A stretch of 64,000 nt of DNA from UBA11524 sp964383815. Its GTDB lineage: Bacteria > Bacillota > Clostridia > Christensenellales > Aristaeellaceae. The position numbers were made by a program, and so were the translations under genes. Below the pieces are notes generated by a model. It saw nothing but the letters and a program-made list of their open reading frames with translations, had not been told where the DNA came from and ran no database searches. The stretch spans positions 1-64,000 of the forward strand of contig CAYLIC010000001.1 in assembly GCA_964383815.1 (NCBI GenBank). The letters are read 5' to 3'. How positions within the stretch are numbered: the first letter of the stretch is position 1; each line of letters opens with the position of its first letter. Positions 40,015 through 50,050 of the stretch are shown in pieces.

Positions 40015-41862
40015 TTGTTATCCGATAAGATTGAAGCCATGCTGGAGAAGGTGCAGAAGGCTCCCCGGTACACCGGCGGCGAGATGAACACCGCCATTAA
40101 GCCGTGGAGCGAGGCTGAGCTGCACTTTGCCTTCTGCTTTCCCGATACCTACGAGGTAGCCATGTCCCACCTGGGGATGAAGATTCTTTACGCCATTATC
40201 AACCAGCAGGACTGGAGCCTGTGCGAGCGGGTGTGCATGCCCTGGATTGACATGATGGAACTGATGCAGCAGGAGGATGTGCCCCTGTTTTCCCTGGAGA
40301 GCCGTCAACCCTTGCGGGCGTTTGATGTGGTGGGCTTCACCCTGCAATATGAGATGAGCTACTCCAATGTGCTGGCCATGCTGAAAATGGGCCGCATTCC
40401 TCTCTTGCGGGAGCATCGCAGCCAGGATGACCCCATCGTTGTGGCTGGCGGCCCCTGTGCCTTCAACCCGGAGCCGCTGGCGGACTTCATCGATGCCTTT
40501 ATGGTGGGCGACGGCGAGGAGCAGATTGTGGAGCTGAACCGGGTGATTCGGGACTGGAAAAAGTCCGGCGCACCCAGGGAGGATTGCCTGAAGCAGCTGG
40601 CATCCATCCAGGGCGTGTACGTGCCCGCCCTGTATGATGTGACCTACAATCAGGATGGCACCATTGCCTCCTTTGCGCCCAACTGCCCCGAAGCACCGGA
40701 GAAGGTGCTGAAGGCCATCATTACCGACCTGGATTCCGCCTATTACCCGGAAAAGATTCCCGTGCCCTACACGGAGATTATTCACGACCGGATCATGCTG
40801 GAAATCATGCGCGGGTGCACAAGAGGATGCCGCTTCTGCGAGGCAGGCATGCTGTACCGCCCTGTGCGGGAGCGGAGCCTGGAGCACCTGGTGGAGCTGG
40901 CTGAGAAGCTGGAGGCCTCCACCGGCTATGAGGAGATGAGCCTGTCCAGCCTGTCCAGCGGCGACTACACCTGCCTGGCGGAGCTGATCCGGGAATTGAT
41001 GAAGCGGCTGAACGAAAAGCGCGTGTCCATCAGCCTGCCTTCGCTGCGCATTGACAGCGTGCTGAAGGAATCCCTGGAGGAAACGCAGAAGACCCGCAAA
41101 ACCTCCCTGACCTTTGCGCCAGAGGCCGGCACCCAGCGCCTGCGGGACGTGATCAACAAAGGCGTGACGGAGGCCGACCTGATGGAGAAGGTAAACGATG
41201 CCTTCCAGGGCGGATGGAGCAGCGTGAAGCTATACTTCATGATGGGCCTGCCCACCGAAACCTATGCCGACCTGGACGGCATTGCCGACCTGGCGCGGAA
41301 GGTGACAGCGACCTATTTCGCCGTGCCCAGGGACAGGCGCGCCAAGGGGCTGCGGGTGACCTGCTCGGCCTCGGTTTTTGTGCCCAAGCCCTTTACACCC
41401 TTCCAGTGGGAGCCCCAGGACAGTCTTGCTGTGGTGCAGGAAAAGCAACTGCACCTGCGGGATGAATTGCGGCAGATTAAGGGCGTGAACTTCAACTATC
41501 ACGAGTCCGGCCTGAGCTACCTGGAGGCCTGCTTCGCCAGGGGTGACAGGCGCATGGGTCAGGTGCTGCTGCGGGCCTTTGAAAAGGGCTGTATGCTGGA
41601 CGGATGGACGGAGCATTTCAAGTACGATACCTGGATGGAGGCCTTTGACGAGTGCGGCGTTGACCCGGCGTTCTACGCCTATCGCCGCAGGGAGAAGGAC
41701 GAAATACTGCCCTGGGACTTCATCGACAGCGGTATTACCAAGGAGTTTCTGTGGCGCGAAAAGGAAAAGGCTGAGCGGGCGGAAACCACCAGGGACTGCC
41801 GCAAGGGCTGCAACGGCTGCGGCCTGCACCGTTTCAAGGGGGTGTGCTCGTTTTGCGGATGA
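40015..41862 (+). CDS. Radical SAM protein, TIGR03960 family
   Basis: 615 aa. The N-terminal part (about 35-200) is a B12-binding-like Rossmann domain with the block FPDTYEVAMSHLG. The radical SAM core carries the 4Fe-4S motif C268-x3-C272-x2-C275 (CTRGCRFC). The C terminus has Cys pairs (CRKGCNGCG and CSFCG), possibly for a second cluster. Function is not established; it is nearly always paired with the gene that follows. Translation starts at TTG (40015) with AAGGAGG 9 nt upstream. Confidence 0.88.
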   Translation: MLSDKIEAMLEKVQKAPRYTGGEMNTAIKPWSEAELHFAFCFPDTYEVAMSHLGMKILYAIINQQDWSLCERVCMPWIDMMELMQQEDVPLFSLESRQPLRAFDVVGFTLQYEMSYSNVLAMLKMGRIPLLREHRSQDDPIVVAGGPCAFNPEPLADFIDAFMVGDGEEQIVELNRVIRDWKKSGAPREDCLKQLASIQGVYVPALYDVTYNQDGTIASFAPNCPEAPEKVLKAIITDLDSAYYPEKIPVPYTEIIHDRIMLEIMRGCTRGCRFCEAGMLYRPVRERSLEHLVELAEKLEASTGYEEMSLSSLSSGDYTCLAELIRELMKRLNEKRVSISLPSLRIDSVLKESLEETQKTRKTSLTFAPEAGTQRLRDVINKGVTEADLMEKVNDAFQGGWSSVKLYFMMGLPTETYADLDGIADLARKVTATYFAVPRDRRAKGLRVTCSASVFVPKPFTPFQWEPQDSLAVVQEKQLHLRDELRQIKGVNFNYHESGLSYLEACFARGDRRMGQVLLRAFEKGCMLDGWTEHFKYDTWMEAFDECGVDPAFYAYRRREKDEILPWDFIDSGITKEFLWREKEKAERAETTRDCRKGCNGCGLHRFKGVCSFCG

Positions 41863-42524
41863 TGGCTGTTTTTGAAAAGGGCGAGCGCCTGCGCCACATC
41901 GGGCATCTGGACATTCAGCGCTCCACCCAGCGGGCCCTGCGCCGCAGCGGCCTGCCTGTTGCATACTCCAAGGGGTTCAACCCCCATATCCTCATCACCT
42001 TTGCATCCGCCCTTTCCACAGGTGCGGTGGGCAAGAATGAAATCATGGACGTGACCCTGGAGGGCGCCGTGACCCCGGAAGCCTTCCTTTCTGCCATGAA
42101 TGCTGCCATGCCGCCGGACATGCAGCTGAAATCCGCACGGGTGCTGGACGACCGCCACCCGGCGCTGATGGCCATGGTGCAGGCCGCTACCTACGACCTG
42201 AAGCTGCTGGACGGGGAAGCTGCTGCCCGGTGCATGGCGGCGCTGCCCGGCTTCTTGCAGCAGGAGAGCATTCCTGCCATGCGCAAGACCAAGTCCGGCG
42301 TGAAGGAGTGCGACATCCGCCCGCTGCTGCTGGACATTCGCGGCGAAGGCCAGCACCTGCACGCCACCATGACCCTGACGGAGCGAACCTCCTGCAAGCC
42401 GGACATGCTGGTGAAGGCCCTGTGCCAGTTTGCCGGGTGCGAGGTGCCCCGGGTGCTGGTTACCCGCCAGCGCCTGCTGGGACTGAACGAGGCGGGCGCC
42501 CTGACGCCCCTGGAGCAGCTGTGA
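41859..42524 (+). CDS. TIGR03936 (DUF2344) radical SAM-linked protein
   Basis: 221 aa. It contains the family opening FEKGERLRHIGHLDIQRSTQRALRR, cited here only as GHLDIQRSTQRALRRSGLP (about 15-33), and FNPHILITFASALSTG. Partner of the TIGR03960 protein, probably in RNA modification (inference). The stop of the previous gene overlaps the ATG as ATGA; a GTG 15 nt earlier is an alternative. It runs into rng with a TGATG junction. Confidence 0.87.
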   Translation: MMAVFEKGERLRHIGHLDIQRSTQRALRRSGLPVAYSKGFNPHILITFASALSTGAVGKNEIMDVTLEGAVTPEAFLSAMNAAMPPDMQLKSARVLDDRHPALMAMVQAATYDLKLLDGEAAARCMAALPGFLQQESIPAMRKTKSGVKECDIRPLLLDIRGEGQHLHATMTLTERTSCKPDMLVKALCQFAGCEVPRVLVTRQRLLGLNEAGALTPLEQL

Positions 42525-43699
42525 TGCGGGAGATTTACATCAAGGCAGGCAGCGTGCGTCAGCTGGCGCTGGTGGAGGACGGCAGGCTGTGCGAATACCT
42601 GCTGGACAGCGGCGATGCCGCCACCGAGGCCATTTATGCAGGCCGGGTGGAACGTGTTGTTACCGGTATGAAGGCCGCCTTTGTGGACATTGGTCAGGAG
42701 AAAAACGGCTTTCTTCCCCTGGAGGAACGCTCCGCCAGCCTGCCCAGGCTGCAGGCCGGTGACAGGGTGCTGGTGCAGGTGAAGAAGGAAGCCCAGGGCA
42801 CCAAGGGTGCGTTTCTCACCCGGGATTTGACCCTGTGCGGCGAAACCGTGATTCTTATGCCCATGAACCGGTATGTGGGCTGTTCCTCCCGGATTGGGGA
42901 TGAGGACGCCCGCAAGGCGCTGATTGCCCTGGGCAAGGACATTGCAAAGGACGCATTCGGGCTGATCATGCGAAACGCTGCTGAGACCGCGGCGGAGGAA
43001 ACCATCCGGGCCGAGGTGAAAGAGCTGTGCAGCCTGTGGGACGCCATCAACAGGGGAGTGCCCACAGCCCATGTGCCTTCCATGCTGCACAGCCCAAGAA
43101 CCCTGCTGGACGGCCTGATTGACGATTACCGCCACCGGGGTATCGACCGATTTGTCACCGATGATGAAACGCTGGCAGAGGAGCTTTCGCCCATTGCGCC
43201 GGTGACCATCGCCGGCGACCGGCTGATGGAGATTGCCAGGCTTACCCACCAGCGGGACAAGGCGCTCCAGCGGCATGTGTGGCTGGACAGCGGCGCCTCT
43301 CTGGTGATTGACCCCTGCGAGGCTATGACGGTGATTGACGTGAACACCGCCAAATTCACCGGGAAGAAGAACCTGAGTGAAACCATTGTGAAAACCAACC
43401 TGGAGGCCTGCGGGGAAATTGCCCGGCAGGTGCGCCTGCGGAACATCAGCGGCATCATCCTGATTGACATGATTGACATGGAGGAGCAGGAGCACCGGCA
43501 AAGGGTGCTGGATGCGATGAAGGAAGCCTTCGCTGCCGACAGGGTGAAGACGGTGATTCACGGCTTCACGGCCCTGGGGCTGATCGAAATGACGCGCAAG
43601 CGCAGCCGCTGCCCGCTGCGGGAGGAATGGACGCGCCCCTGCCGGGCATGCCACGGCACCGGGCAGGAAATGCTGCACAAGGAGGACAACCATGGCTGA
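42524..43699 (+). CDS. rng: Ribonuclease G/E family endoribonuclease
   Basis: 391 aa, single-strand-specific endonuclease of rRNA or mRNA processing. An S1 RNA-binding domain lies near the N terminus (about 35-120, with YAGRVERVVTGMKAAFVDIG). Catalytic metal ligands are Asp272 in VIDVNT and Asp315 in LIDMIDM. A Cys pair near the C terminus (CRACHGTG) recalls the zinc link of RNase E/G. The length is below E. coli RNase G (about 489), owing to a shorter C-terminal part. TGATG junction with the previous gene and 8-nt overlap with miaB. Confidence 0.9.
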   Translation: MREIYIKAGSVRQLALVEDGRLCEYLLDSGDAATEAIYAGRVERVVTGMKAAFVDIGQEKNGFLPLEERSASLPRLQAGDRVLVQVKKEAQGTKGAFLTRDLTLCGETVILMPMNRYVGCSSRIGDEDARKALIALGKDIAKDAFGLIMRNAAETAAEETIRAEVKELCSLWDAINRGVPTAHVPSMLHSPRTLLDGLIDDYRHRGIDRFVTDDETLAEELSPIAPVTIAGDRLMEIARLTHQRDKALQRHVWLDSGASLVIDPCEAMTVIDVNTAKFTGKKNLSETIVKTNLEACGEIARQVRLRNISGIILIDMIDMEEQEHRQRVLDAMKEAFAADRVKTVIHGFTALGLIEMTRKRSRCPLREEWTRPCRACHGTGQEMLHKEDNHG

Positions 43700-45092
43700 A
43701 AGGAAGCCTGTTATCATTACCCCGGAGCAGATGGAGGAGCAGCGCAGCTACATGGATGAGGTGCGCGGCCTGCCACAGCGGCCCCGGAGCTACTATGTGG
43801 TGACCTATGGCTGCCAGATGAACGCCCACGACAGCGAGCTGCTGGCAGGCATGCTGCAGGACATGGGCATGCAGGAGGCTGCCGACCGGGAGCATGCGGA
43901 CTTTGTGATTTTCAACACCTGCTGCGTTCGGGACAATGCGGAGCGCCGCGCCCTGGGCAATGTGACCTGGCTGAAGGAGGTGCGCAAGCACAACCCCAAC
44001 CTCATCATTGCCGTATGTGGCTGCATGATTCAACAGCCCGGCATGGCAGAGAAAATCATGAAACAGTACCGCTTTATCGACCTGGCCTTCGGCACCGCCA
44101 ACCTGTACAAGCTGCCGGAGCTTCTCTGCCGCAAGCTGAATGAAGCAAGGCCTGTGGTGGTGGTGGAGGACGAGGACACCATTGCCGAGGCGCTGCCGGT
44201 GAAGCGCCTGAGGAAGGATGCGGCGTACATCACCATCATGTATGGGTGCGACAACTTCTGCTCCTACTGCATTGTGCCCTATGTCCGGGGGCGGGAACGG
44301 AGCCGGGACATGGAGGCTATTCTGGCGGAGGCACGGCAGCTGAAGGACAGCGGCGTGAAGGAAATCATGCTTCTGGGGCAAAACGTGAACTCCTATGGCA
44401 AAGGCCTGGAAGGCAACGTGACCTTTGCAGAGCTTCTCCGCCGGCTGGACGCCCTGGACATTCCCCGCATCCGCTTCATGACCAGCCATCCCAAGGATTT
44501 GTCCGATGAGCTGATTGCCGTGATGAAGGACAGCCGGCACATTCTGCCCCAGTTCCACCTGCCGGTACAGTCCGGCAACGACGAGATACTCCGGCAGATG
44601 AACCGCCGCTACACCCGGGAGCAATACCTGAACCGGGTTCGCGCCCTGCGGGAGGCAGTGCCGGGCATTGGCCTGACCACGGACATCATTGTGGGCTTCC
44701 CCGGTGAAACAGAGGAGCAGTTCCAGGACACCATGTCCCTGGTGAGGGAAGTGGGGTACGACTCCGCATTCACCTTCATCTATTCTCCCAGGACAGGCAC
44801 CAGGGCAGCCGCCATGGAAGGCCAGATCCCGGATGATGTAGCCACGGACCGCATTCAGCGGCTGATTGCCCTGCAGGACGAATGCCAGAGGCAGGCCATG
44901 GCCCGCTTTGCAGGCATGGAGGAAGAGGTGCTGGTGGAGGGCCTGTCCCGCCGGAGCAAAACGGCTGTTTCCGGCAAGGGGCGCCACGGTGTGTCCATCA
45001 CCCTGCCGGGTACGGAGAAGGACATCGGGCAGATTGTCCGTGTTCGGGTAACGGAAATCAAAAACAATACGCTCATGGCAGAGCGGGTATAA
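43692..45092 (+). CDS. miaB: tRNA-2-methylthio-N6-dimethylallyladenosine synthase
   Basis: Radical SAM methylthiotransferase (466 aa) acting on i6A37 of tRNAs. The N-terminal UPF0004 domain has Cys in TYGCQMN, NTCCVRDNA and CGCM for the auxiliary cluster. The radical SAM cluster is C186-x3-C190-x2-C193 (CDNFCSYC). A TRAM domain ends the protein. It overlaps rng by 8 nt. miaA, which makes its substrate, lies in the same operon at 50 kb. Confidence 0.95.
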   Translation: MAERKPVIITPEQMEEQRSYMDEVRGLPQRPRSYYVVTYGCQMNAHDSELLAGMLQDMGMQEAADREHADFVIFNTCCVRDNAERRALGNVTWLKEVRKHNPNLIIAVCGCMIQQPGMAEKIMKQYRFIDLAFGTANLYKLPELLCRKLNEARPVVVVEDEDTIAEALPVKRLRKDAAYITIMYGCDNFCSYCIVPYVRGRERSRDMEAILAEARQLKDSGVKEIMLLGQNVNSYGKGLEGNVTFAELLRRLDALDIPRIRFMTSHPKDLSDELIAVMKDSRHILPQFHLPVQSGNDEILRQMNRRYTREQYLNRVRALREAVPGIGLTTDIIVGFPGETEEQFQDTMSLVREVGYDSAFTFIYSPRTGTRAAAMEGQIPDDVATDRIQRLIALQDECQRQAMARFAGMEEEVLVEGLSRRSKTAVSGKGRHGVSITLPGTEKDIGQIVRVRVTEIKNNTLMAERV

Positions 45093-45109
45093 GAAAGGAA
45101 GATTCAACC

Positions 45110-45526
45110 ATGCAGAACGTAATGCAGAAGGCTCAGGAACTGGCGGAGGCTATTCTGGAAAGCAGCATCTATCAGAAGATGCACGAGGCGGAGCTTCAGG
45201 TGAACAAGAACGAGGAAGCCGTGAAGGCCGTGAGCGATTTCATTGAAAAGCGCCAGGCTGTGGAAAACCTGCTGGCAGACAGCAACATGGATCACGCCGC
45301 CCTGGCGGAGGCCGGCAAGGCCATGGAGGAAGCCGAAAAGAAGCTGAACGAGGTTTCCCTCATCAAGGAAATGCAGGACACCCGCAAGGAGTTTTCCGAC
45401 ATGATGAACAATGTGAACCGCATTCTGCGGCTGGTCATCACCGGTGAAACCGAGGACGAATGCGACTGCGGCGGCGATTGCGGCGGCTGCTCCGGCTCCT
45501 GCTCCTCCTGCGGCGGCTGCCACTGA
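45110..45526 (+). CDS. YlbF/YmcA-family protein with cysteine-rich tail
   Basis: 138 aa. Residues 1-110 are helical and match the YlbF/YmcA family, whose Bacillus members form the Y-complex that guides RNase Y in mRNA maturation and carries Fe-S clusters. Residues 118-137 hold seven cysteines (118, 120, 124, 127, 131, 134, 137) among Gly and Ser, ending in His. The start at 45110 has AAAGGAAG upstream. It sits between miaB and mutS, as ylbF-like genes often do in Clostridia. Confidence 0.87.
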   Translation: MQNVMQKAQELAEAILESSIYQKMHEAELQVNKNEEAVKAVSDFIEKRQAVENLLADSNMDHAALAEAGKAMEEAEKKLNEVSLIKEMQDTRKEFSDMMNNVNRILRLVITGETEDECDCGGDCGGCSGSCSSCGGCH

Positions 45527-45562
45527 TAAACCCATTCACACCCGCAGAAGAGGAGGCCTCCC

Positions 45563-48169
45563 ATGGCTGGACTTTCATCCATGATGCAGCAGTACCTGAA
45601 CATCAAGGCAGAGCACCAGGACTGCATTCTGTTTTTCCGGTTGGGCGATTTTTACGAAATGTTCTTCGATGATGCCAAGCTGGCATCACGGGAGCTGGAA
45701 CTGACCCTGACGGGCCGCGACTGCGGCCTGGAGGAGCGTGCACCCATGTGCGGCGTGCCCTATCACGCCTGCAACGCCTATGTGGAAAAGCTAATTGCCA
45801 AGGGGTACAAGGTTGCCATCTGCGAGCAGCTGGAGGACCCAGCCACAGCCAAAGGCCTGGTGAAGCGCGATGTGGTGCGCATTGTAACCGCCGGTACCGT
45901 GGTTGACCCTGCCATGCTGGACGAGCATGCCAACAACTTTCTGCTGTCCGTGTGCTTCACCGGGGACAAGGCCGGCCTGGCCTTTGCAGATGTGTCCACG
46001 GGTGAGTTTTCCGTGCACGAGATTCCCAGGGCGGAACTGACCCTGGCAGACGAAGTGGCGCGGATACAGCCCATTGAAATCATCTGCAACGACCTGGTGC
46101 GCCTGCGGGCCTGCCTGAAGCGGGAGGAAAGCACAGCCTCCGAGCAGCCCGGCACCTGGTTTCAGTTTCAGAATGCCTCCGAGGCCCTGTGCCGGCACTT
46201 TGCCCTGAATGATCTTTCGCCCCTGGGCATGGGGGAGGACTATCGCGCGGCGGCCTGCGCGGCGGGTGCGCTGATGCGCTACCTGAGCGAAACGCAAAAA
46301 AATGCCCTGGAGCACATGACGGAGCTGAGAATCTACCAGGGCAGCACCACCATGCTGCTGGACAGAAACACCCGCCGGAACCTGGAGCTGACGGAGTCCC
46401 TCCGTGGCCGGGCACGAAAGGGTTCGCTGCTGTGGCTGCTGGACAAGACCTCCACTGCCATGGGCAGCCGCCTTTTGCGCACATGGATTGAGCAGCCGCT
46501 GATTGACCGGGAGGGTATTCTACACCGCCTGGACGCGGTGGAGGAGTTTGCCCGGCAGCATGTGCTGACCATGACCCTGGCAGAGCAGCTGCAGCAGGTG
46601 TATGACATTGAACGCCTTTTGAGCAAGGTGGCCTACAAGAGCCTGAACGCCCGGGACTGCCTGGCCCTGGGTGCTTCCCTGAGCCGGGTGCCCGAGATCA
46701 AGCAGCTGCTTTCCGGTGCAAGCAGCAATGCCGTGCGCCACATCTGCGAGCAGCTGAATCCCCTCAGCGACCTGAACGACCTGCTGCAGCAGGCCATTCA
46801 CCCGGATGCACCCCTGGCGATTACCGAGGGGAACATCATCCGCCCGGGATATTCCGCCCAGCTGGACGAATACCGTGAGGCCTCTGCCCATGAGAAACAG
46901 TGGATTCTGGACATGGAGCAGCGGGAGCGGGAAGAAACCGGCATCAAAAACCTGCGGATACCCTACAACAAGGTGTTTGGCTATGTGATTGAGGTTACCA
47001 GGTCCTACTACGATCTGGTGCCCGACCGGTATCAGCGCCGGCAGACCCTCGCCAACTGCGAGCGGTACATTACCCCGGAGCTGAAGGACGTGGAGCGGAA
47101 GATTGTCGGCGCCCAGGAGCAATCGGTGCGGCTGGAGCTGGAAATCTTCAGCGAGGTTCGGGAGAAAATTGCCGGGCAGATCAGCCAGATTCAGCGCACA
47201 GCCAACGCGCTGAAGGAGCTGGACGCCCTTCTGTCCCTGGCCCGGGTGGCAGTGGCAAACCATTACGTTCGCCCGGAAATTACCCAGGACGGCAGCCTGG
47301 ACATTGTGGAGGGCCGGCACCCTGTGGTGGAGCAAACCATGCAGGACGGCGGCTTTGTGCCCAACGACACCCACATAAATAACGACGGGCAGCGGATGCT
47401 GATTATCACCGGCCCCAATATGGCGGGCAAGAGCACCTATATGCGCCAGGTGGCCCTCATCAGCCTGATGGCCCACATCGGTTCCTTCGTCCCGGCGAAG
47501 GAGGCCCGCATCCCCATTATCGACAGAATCTTCACCCGCGTTGGCGCCTCGGACGACCTGGCCAGCGGTCAGTCCACCTTCATGGTGGAGATGTCCGAAA
47601 CGGCGTATATTCTCAGGAACGCCACGGCAAAGTCGCTGGTGATTCTGGATGAAATCGGTCGCGGCACCAGCACCTTCGATGGGCTGTCCATTGCCTGGGC
47701 GGTGGTGGAGTACCTTTGCGACAAGGCGAAAAGCGGCGCCAAAACCCTGTTTGCCACCCATTATCATGAGCTGTCCGAGCTGGAAGGCCACATTGACGGT
47801 GTGGAGAACTACTGCATCTCCGTCCGGGAGCACGGCGAGGATGTGATCTTCCTGCGGAAGATTGTCCGGGGCGGCGCTGACAAGAGCTTTGGCATTCATG
47901 TGGCCCGGCTGGCTGGCGTGCCGCACCCTGTGCTGGTCCGCGCCCATGAGATTCAGGCCCGGCTGGAGGTCAGCAACATCAACCAGAACACCATCGGCCA
48001 GAACATTCTGGAAAACGGGCCTGCCCGGGAGAGTGAACAGGTGGACATGTTCGACTACGCTAAGACCGAGATCATCAACGAATTGCAGAACATCGATGTG
48101 ATGGCGTTGACACCCATGGATGCCATTAACACGCTGTTCCTTCTCAGGGAAAAGGCACGAAAGCTGTAA
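45563..48169 (+). CDS. mutS: DNA mismatch repair protein MutS
   Basis: 868 aa, full length. The mismatch-reading motif GDFYEMF (Phe30, Glu32) is in the N-terminal domain. The Walker A motif GPNMAGKS is at about 617-624, followed by GQSTFMVEM (signature), the Walker B VILDEIGRGT and the HYHEL switch. GAGGAGG precedes the ATG. It is followed by mutL after 15 nt. Confidence 0.97.
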   Translation: MAGLSSMMQQYLNIKAEHQDCILFFRLGDFYEMFFDDAKLASRELELTLTGRDCGLEERAPMCGVPYHACNAYVEKLIAKGYKVAICEQLEDPATAKGLVKRDVVRIVTAGTVVDPAMLDEHANNFLLSVCFTGDKAGLAFADVSTGEFSVHEIPRAELTLADEVARIQPIEIICNDLVRLRACLKREESTASEQPGTWFQFQNASEALCRHFALNDLSPLGMGEDYRAAACAAGALMRYLSETQKNALEHMTELRIYQGSTTMLLDRNTRRNLELTESLRGRARKGSLLWLLDKTSTAMGSRLLRTWIEQPLIDREGILHRLDAVEEFARQHVLTMTLAEQLQQVYDIERLLSKVAYKSLNARDCLALGASLSRVPEIKQLLSGASSNAVRHICEQLNPLSDLNDLLQQAIHPDAPLAITEGNIIRPGYSAQLDEYREASAHEKQWILDMEQREREETGIKNLRIPYNKVFGYVIEVTRSYYDLVPDRYQRRQTLANCERYITPELKDVERKIVGAQEQSVRLELEIFSEVREKIAGQISQIQRTANALKELDALLSLARVAVANHYVRPEITQDGSLDIVEGRHPVVEQTMQDGGFVPNDTHINNDGQRMLIITGPNMAGKSTYMRQVALISLMAHIGSFVPAKEARIPIIDRIFTRVGASDDLASGQSTFMVEMSETAYILRNATAKSLVILDEIGRGTSTFDGLSIAWAVVEYLCDKAKSGAKTLFATHYHELSELEGHIDGVENYCISVREHGEDVIFLRKIVRGGADKSFGIHVARLAGVPHPVLVRAHEIQARLEVSNINQNTIGQNILENGPARESEQVDMFDYAKTEIINELQNIDVMALTPMDAINTLFLLREKARKL

Positions 48170-48184
48170 GAAAGGGGGAGGCCT

Positions 48185-50041
48185 GTGGGCAAGATTCAAC
48201 TGCTGAGTGACGAGGTCATTGGCAAGATTGCAGCGGGCGAGGTGGTGGAGCGGCCCTCAGCCGCCATCAAGGAGCTGGTGGAAAACAGCCTGGATGCAGG
48301 CGCCAGCGCCATTACGGTGGAGATCCGTGATGGCGGCATCAGCTACCTGCGGGTGACGGACAACGGCAGCGGCATTCCCTCCGGGGAAATCCGCATGGCC
48401 TTCGAGCGGCACGCCACCAGCAAAATCACCCGCGCCCAGGATTTGTATGCCATTGGCACACTGGGGTTCCGGGGTGAGGCGCTGGCCTCCATCGCGGCGG
48501 TAGCCCATGTGACCTGCACCACCCGCACCAAGGCCGACCCCGGCGGCATCAAGGTGCGCAACGATGGCGGCAGCATCACTTCCATTGAGGAGGCCGCCTG
48601 CCCGGAGGGTACCACTTTTGTGGTGCGCGACCTGTTTTACAATACGCCCGTCCGGCTGAAATTCCTGAAAAAGCCCACCACGGAGGCCGGCTTTGTGACG
48701 GATTTGATGATGCGGCTGATCCTTTCCAGGCCGGATGTTTCCTTCCGCTACATCAGCCAGGGGAAAACCGTGTACCACTCCGCCGGAGATGGGAAGATGG
48801 ACTCGGCTGTGTTCAGCATCTATGGCAGCGAAATGCTGAGAAGCATGCGGGCTGTGGAAGGCAACCAAAGCGGCGTGATGCTCCGCGGCTATGTGGGCAT
48901 TGGCGAAAGTGCCCGGGGAAACCGTGGACACGAATCCTTTTTCATCAACGGGCGATACATGAAGAGCAGCATTCTTTCCGCCGCAGTTGAAAGCGCCTGC
49001 CGTGAGCGGGTGATGATTGGCAAATTCCCCAGCTGCGTTCTGCACCTGACCATGCCCTTTGAAACCGTGGATGTAAACGTGCACCCAAACAAGCTGGAGG
49101 TCCGCTTCCAGAACGAGAGCGCGGTATTTGAGGCGGTTGAGGCCATTATAAAGGATGCCCTGGTGGACAAAAACGCCCTGGAGCGCCCTGTGGAAATGAA
49201 GCTGACCAAGGACGAGCCTGCGCCTGCCCCCGTGCAGGTTGCACGGCAGGCCACCGTTGCCCCGGTGGTGCAGCCTGTGCCGCGGCCTGTGCCACCACCG
49301 CCACCGCCTGCTGCCATGATGCTGCACGAGCCCGTGCGCCGCTTTGGCGATGCATACGCCCGCCCGGCAGAAAACCGACCCGAGGCAAAACCGACCGGGG
49401 AAAAACCGACCGTCGGTCTGGAAACGAAGGCACCGGAGCAGGTACCGTCCTTTCTGCCGGAGGCACCCAAGCCCATGAAGCTGCTGGGCGTGGCGTTCAA
49501 CACGTTTATTCTGGTGGAGTATGACGACCATCTGCTGATGATTGACCAGCACGCCGTGCACGAGCGACTGCTGTACGAGCGGCTGATGAAGGCCTATGAC
49601 CAGCACCGGGCAGGCCAGGAGCTGCTGATCCCCATGCTGGTCACCGTTTCCCGGAGAGAGCAAGCCTTGCTGATTGACAACCGGCAGCTGCTGGAAGGCA
49701 TCGGCCTGTGCGTGGAGCCTTATGGCGACACGGAAATGGCGATCCGTGCCATTCCCATGGTGCTGGGCCAGCCCCAGGCCAGGGACTTCCTGCAGGACAT
49801 CCTCCAGCAGCTGGAAAGCGAGCGGGGAGCCATCAGCATGGAAAAGAGGCGCAGCGCCATTCTCCAGCTGGCCTGCAAGAAGGCCGTCAAGGGCGGAGAT
49901 ACCCTTTCGGAGGACGAGATTCGCCACCTGGTGACCCAGATGGTTGACCAGCAGGTAACGCCAACCTGCCCCCATGGCAGGCCTCTGGTGATTTCCTTGA
50001 GCCACCAGGAGCTGGACAAGCGCTTCAAGCGCATACAGTAA
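48185..50041 (+). CDS. mutL: DNA mismatch repair protein MutL (with endonuclease site)
   Basis: 618 aa. The GHKL ATPase domain is marked by ELVENSLDAGA and DNGSGI, then GFRGEAL. A variable linker (about 345-425) is rich in Pro, Val and Ala. The C-terminal domain has the metal-dependent nicking motif DQHAVHERLLYE at 454-465, ACKKAVKGG and CPHGRP, so this MutL cuts DNA itself, as in organisms lacking MutH. Start is GTG (48185) with GGGGGAGG upstream. Confidence 0.96.
   Translation: MGKIQLLSDEVIGKIAAGEVVERPSAAIKELVENSLDAGASAITVEIRDGGISYLRVTDNGSGIPSGEIRMAFERHATSKITRAQDLYAIGTLGFRGEALASIAAVAHVTCTTRTKADPGGIKVRNDGGSITSIEEAACPEGTTFVVRDLFYNTPVRLKFLKKPTTEAGFVTDLMMRLILSRPDVSFRYISQGKTVYHSAGDGKMDSAVFSIYGSEMLRSMRAVEGNQSGVMLRGYVGIGESARGNRGHESFFINGRYMKSSILSAAVESACRERVMIGKFPSCVLHLTMPFETVDVNVHPNKLEVRFQNESAVFEAVEAIIKDALVDKNALERPVEMKLTKDEPAPAPVQVARQATVAPVVQPVPRPVPPPPPPAAMMLHEPVRRFGDAYARPAENRPEAKPTGEKPTVGLETKAPEQVPSFLPEAPKPMKLLGVAFNTFILVEYDDHLLMIDQHAVHERLLYERLMKAYDQHRAGQELLIPMLVTVSRREQALLIDNRQLLEGIGLCVEPYGDTEMAIRAIPMVLGQPQARDFLQDILQQLESERGAISMEKRRSAILQLACKKAVKGGDTLSEDEIRHLVTQMVDQQVTPTCPHGRPLVISLSHQELDKRFKRIQ
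49401..49420 (+). repeat. Short repeat copy within mutL
   Basis: Its last 16 nt, ACCGACCGTCGGTCTG, recur in inverse orientation in miaA at 50453-50476. The core is an inverted repeat ACCGAC-n1-GTCGGT. It encodes KPTVGL in the MutL linker. Confidence 0.5.
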
Positions 50042-50050
50042 GGAGGCACC

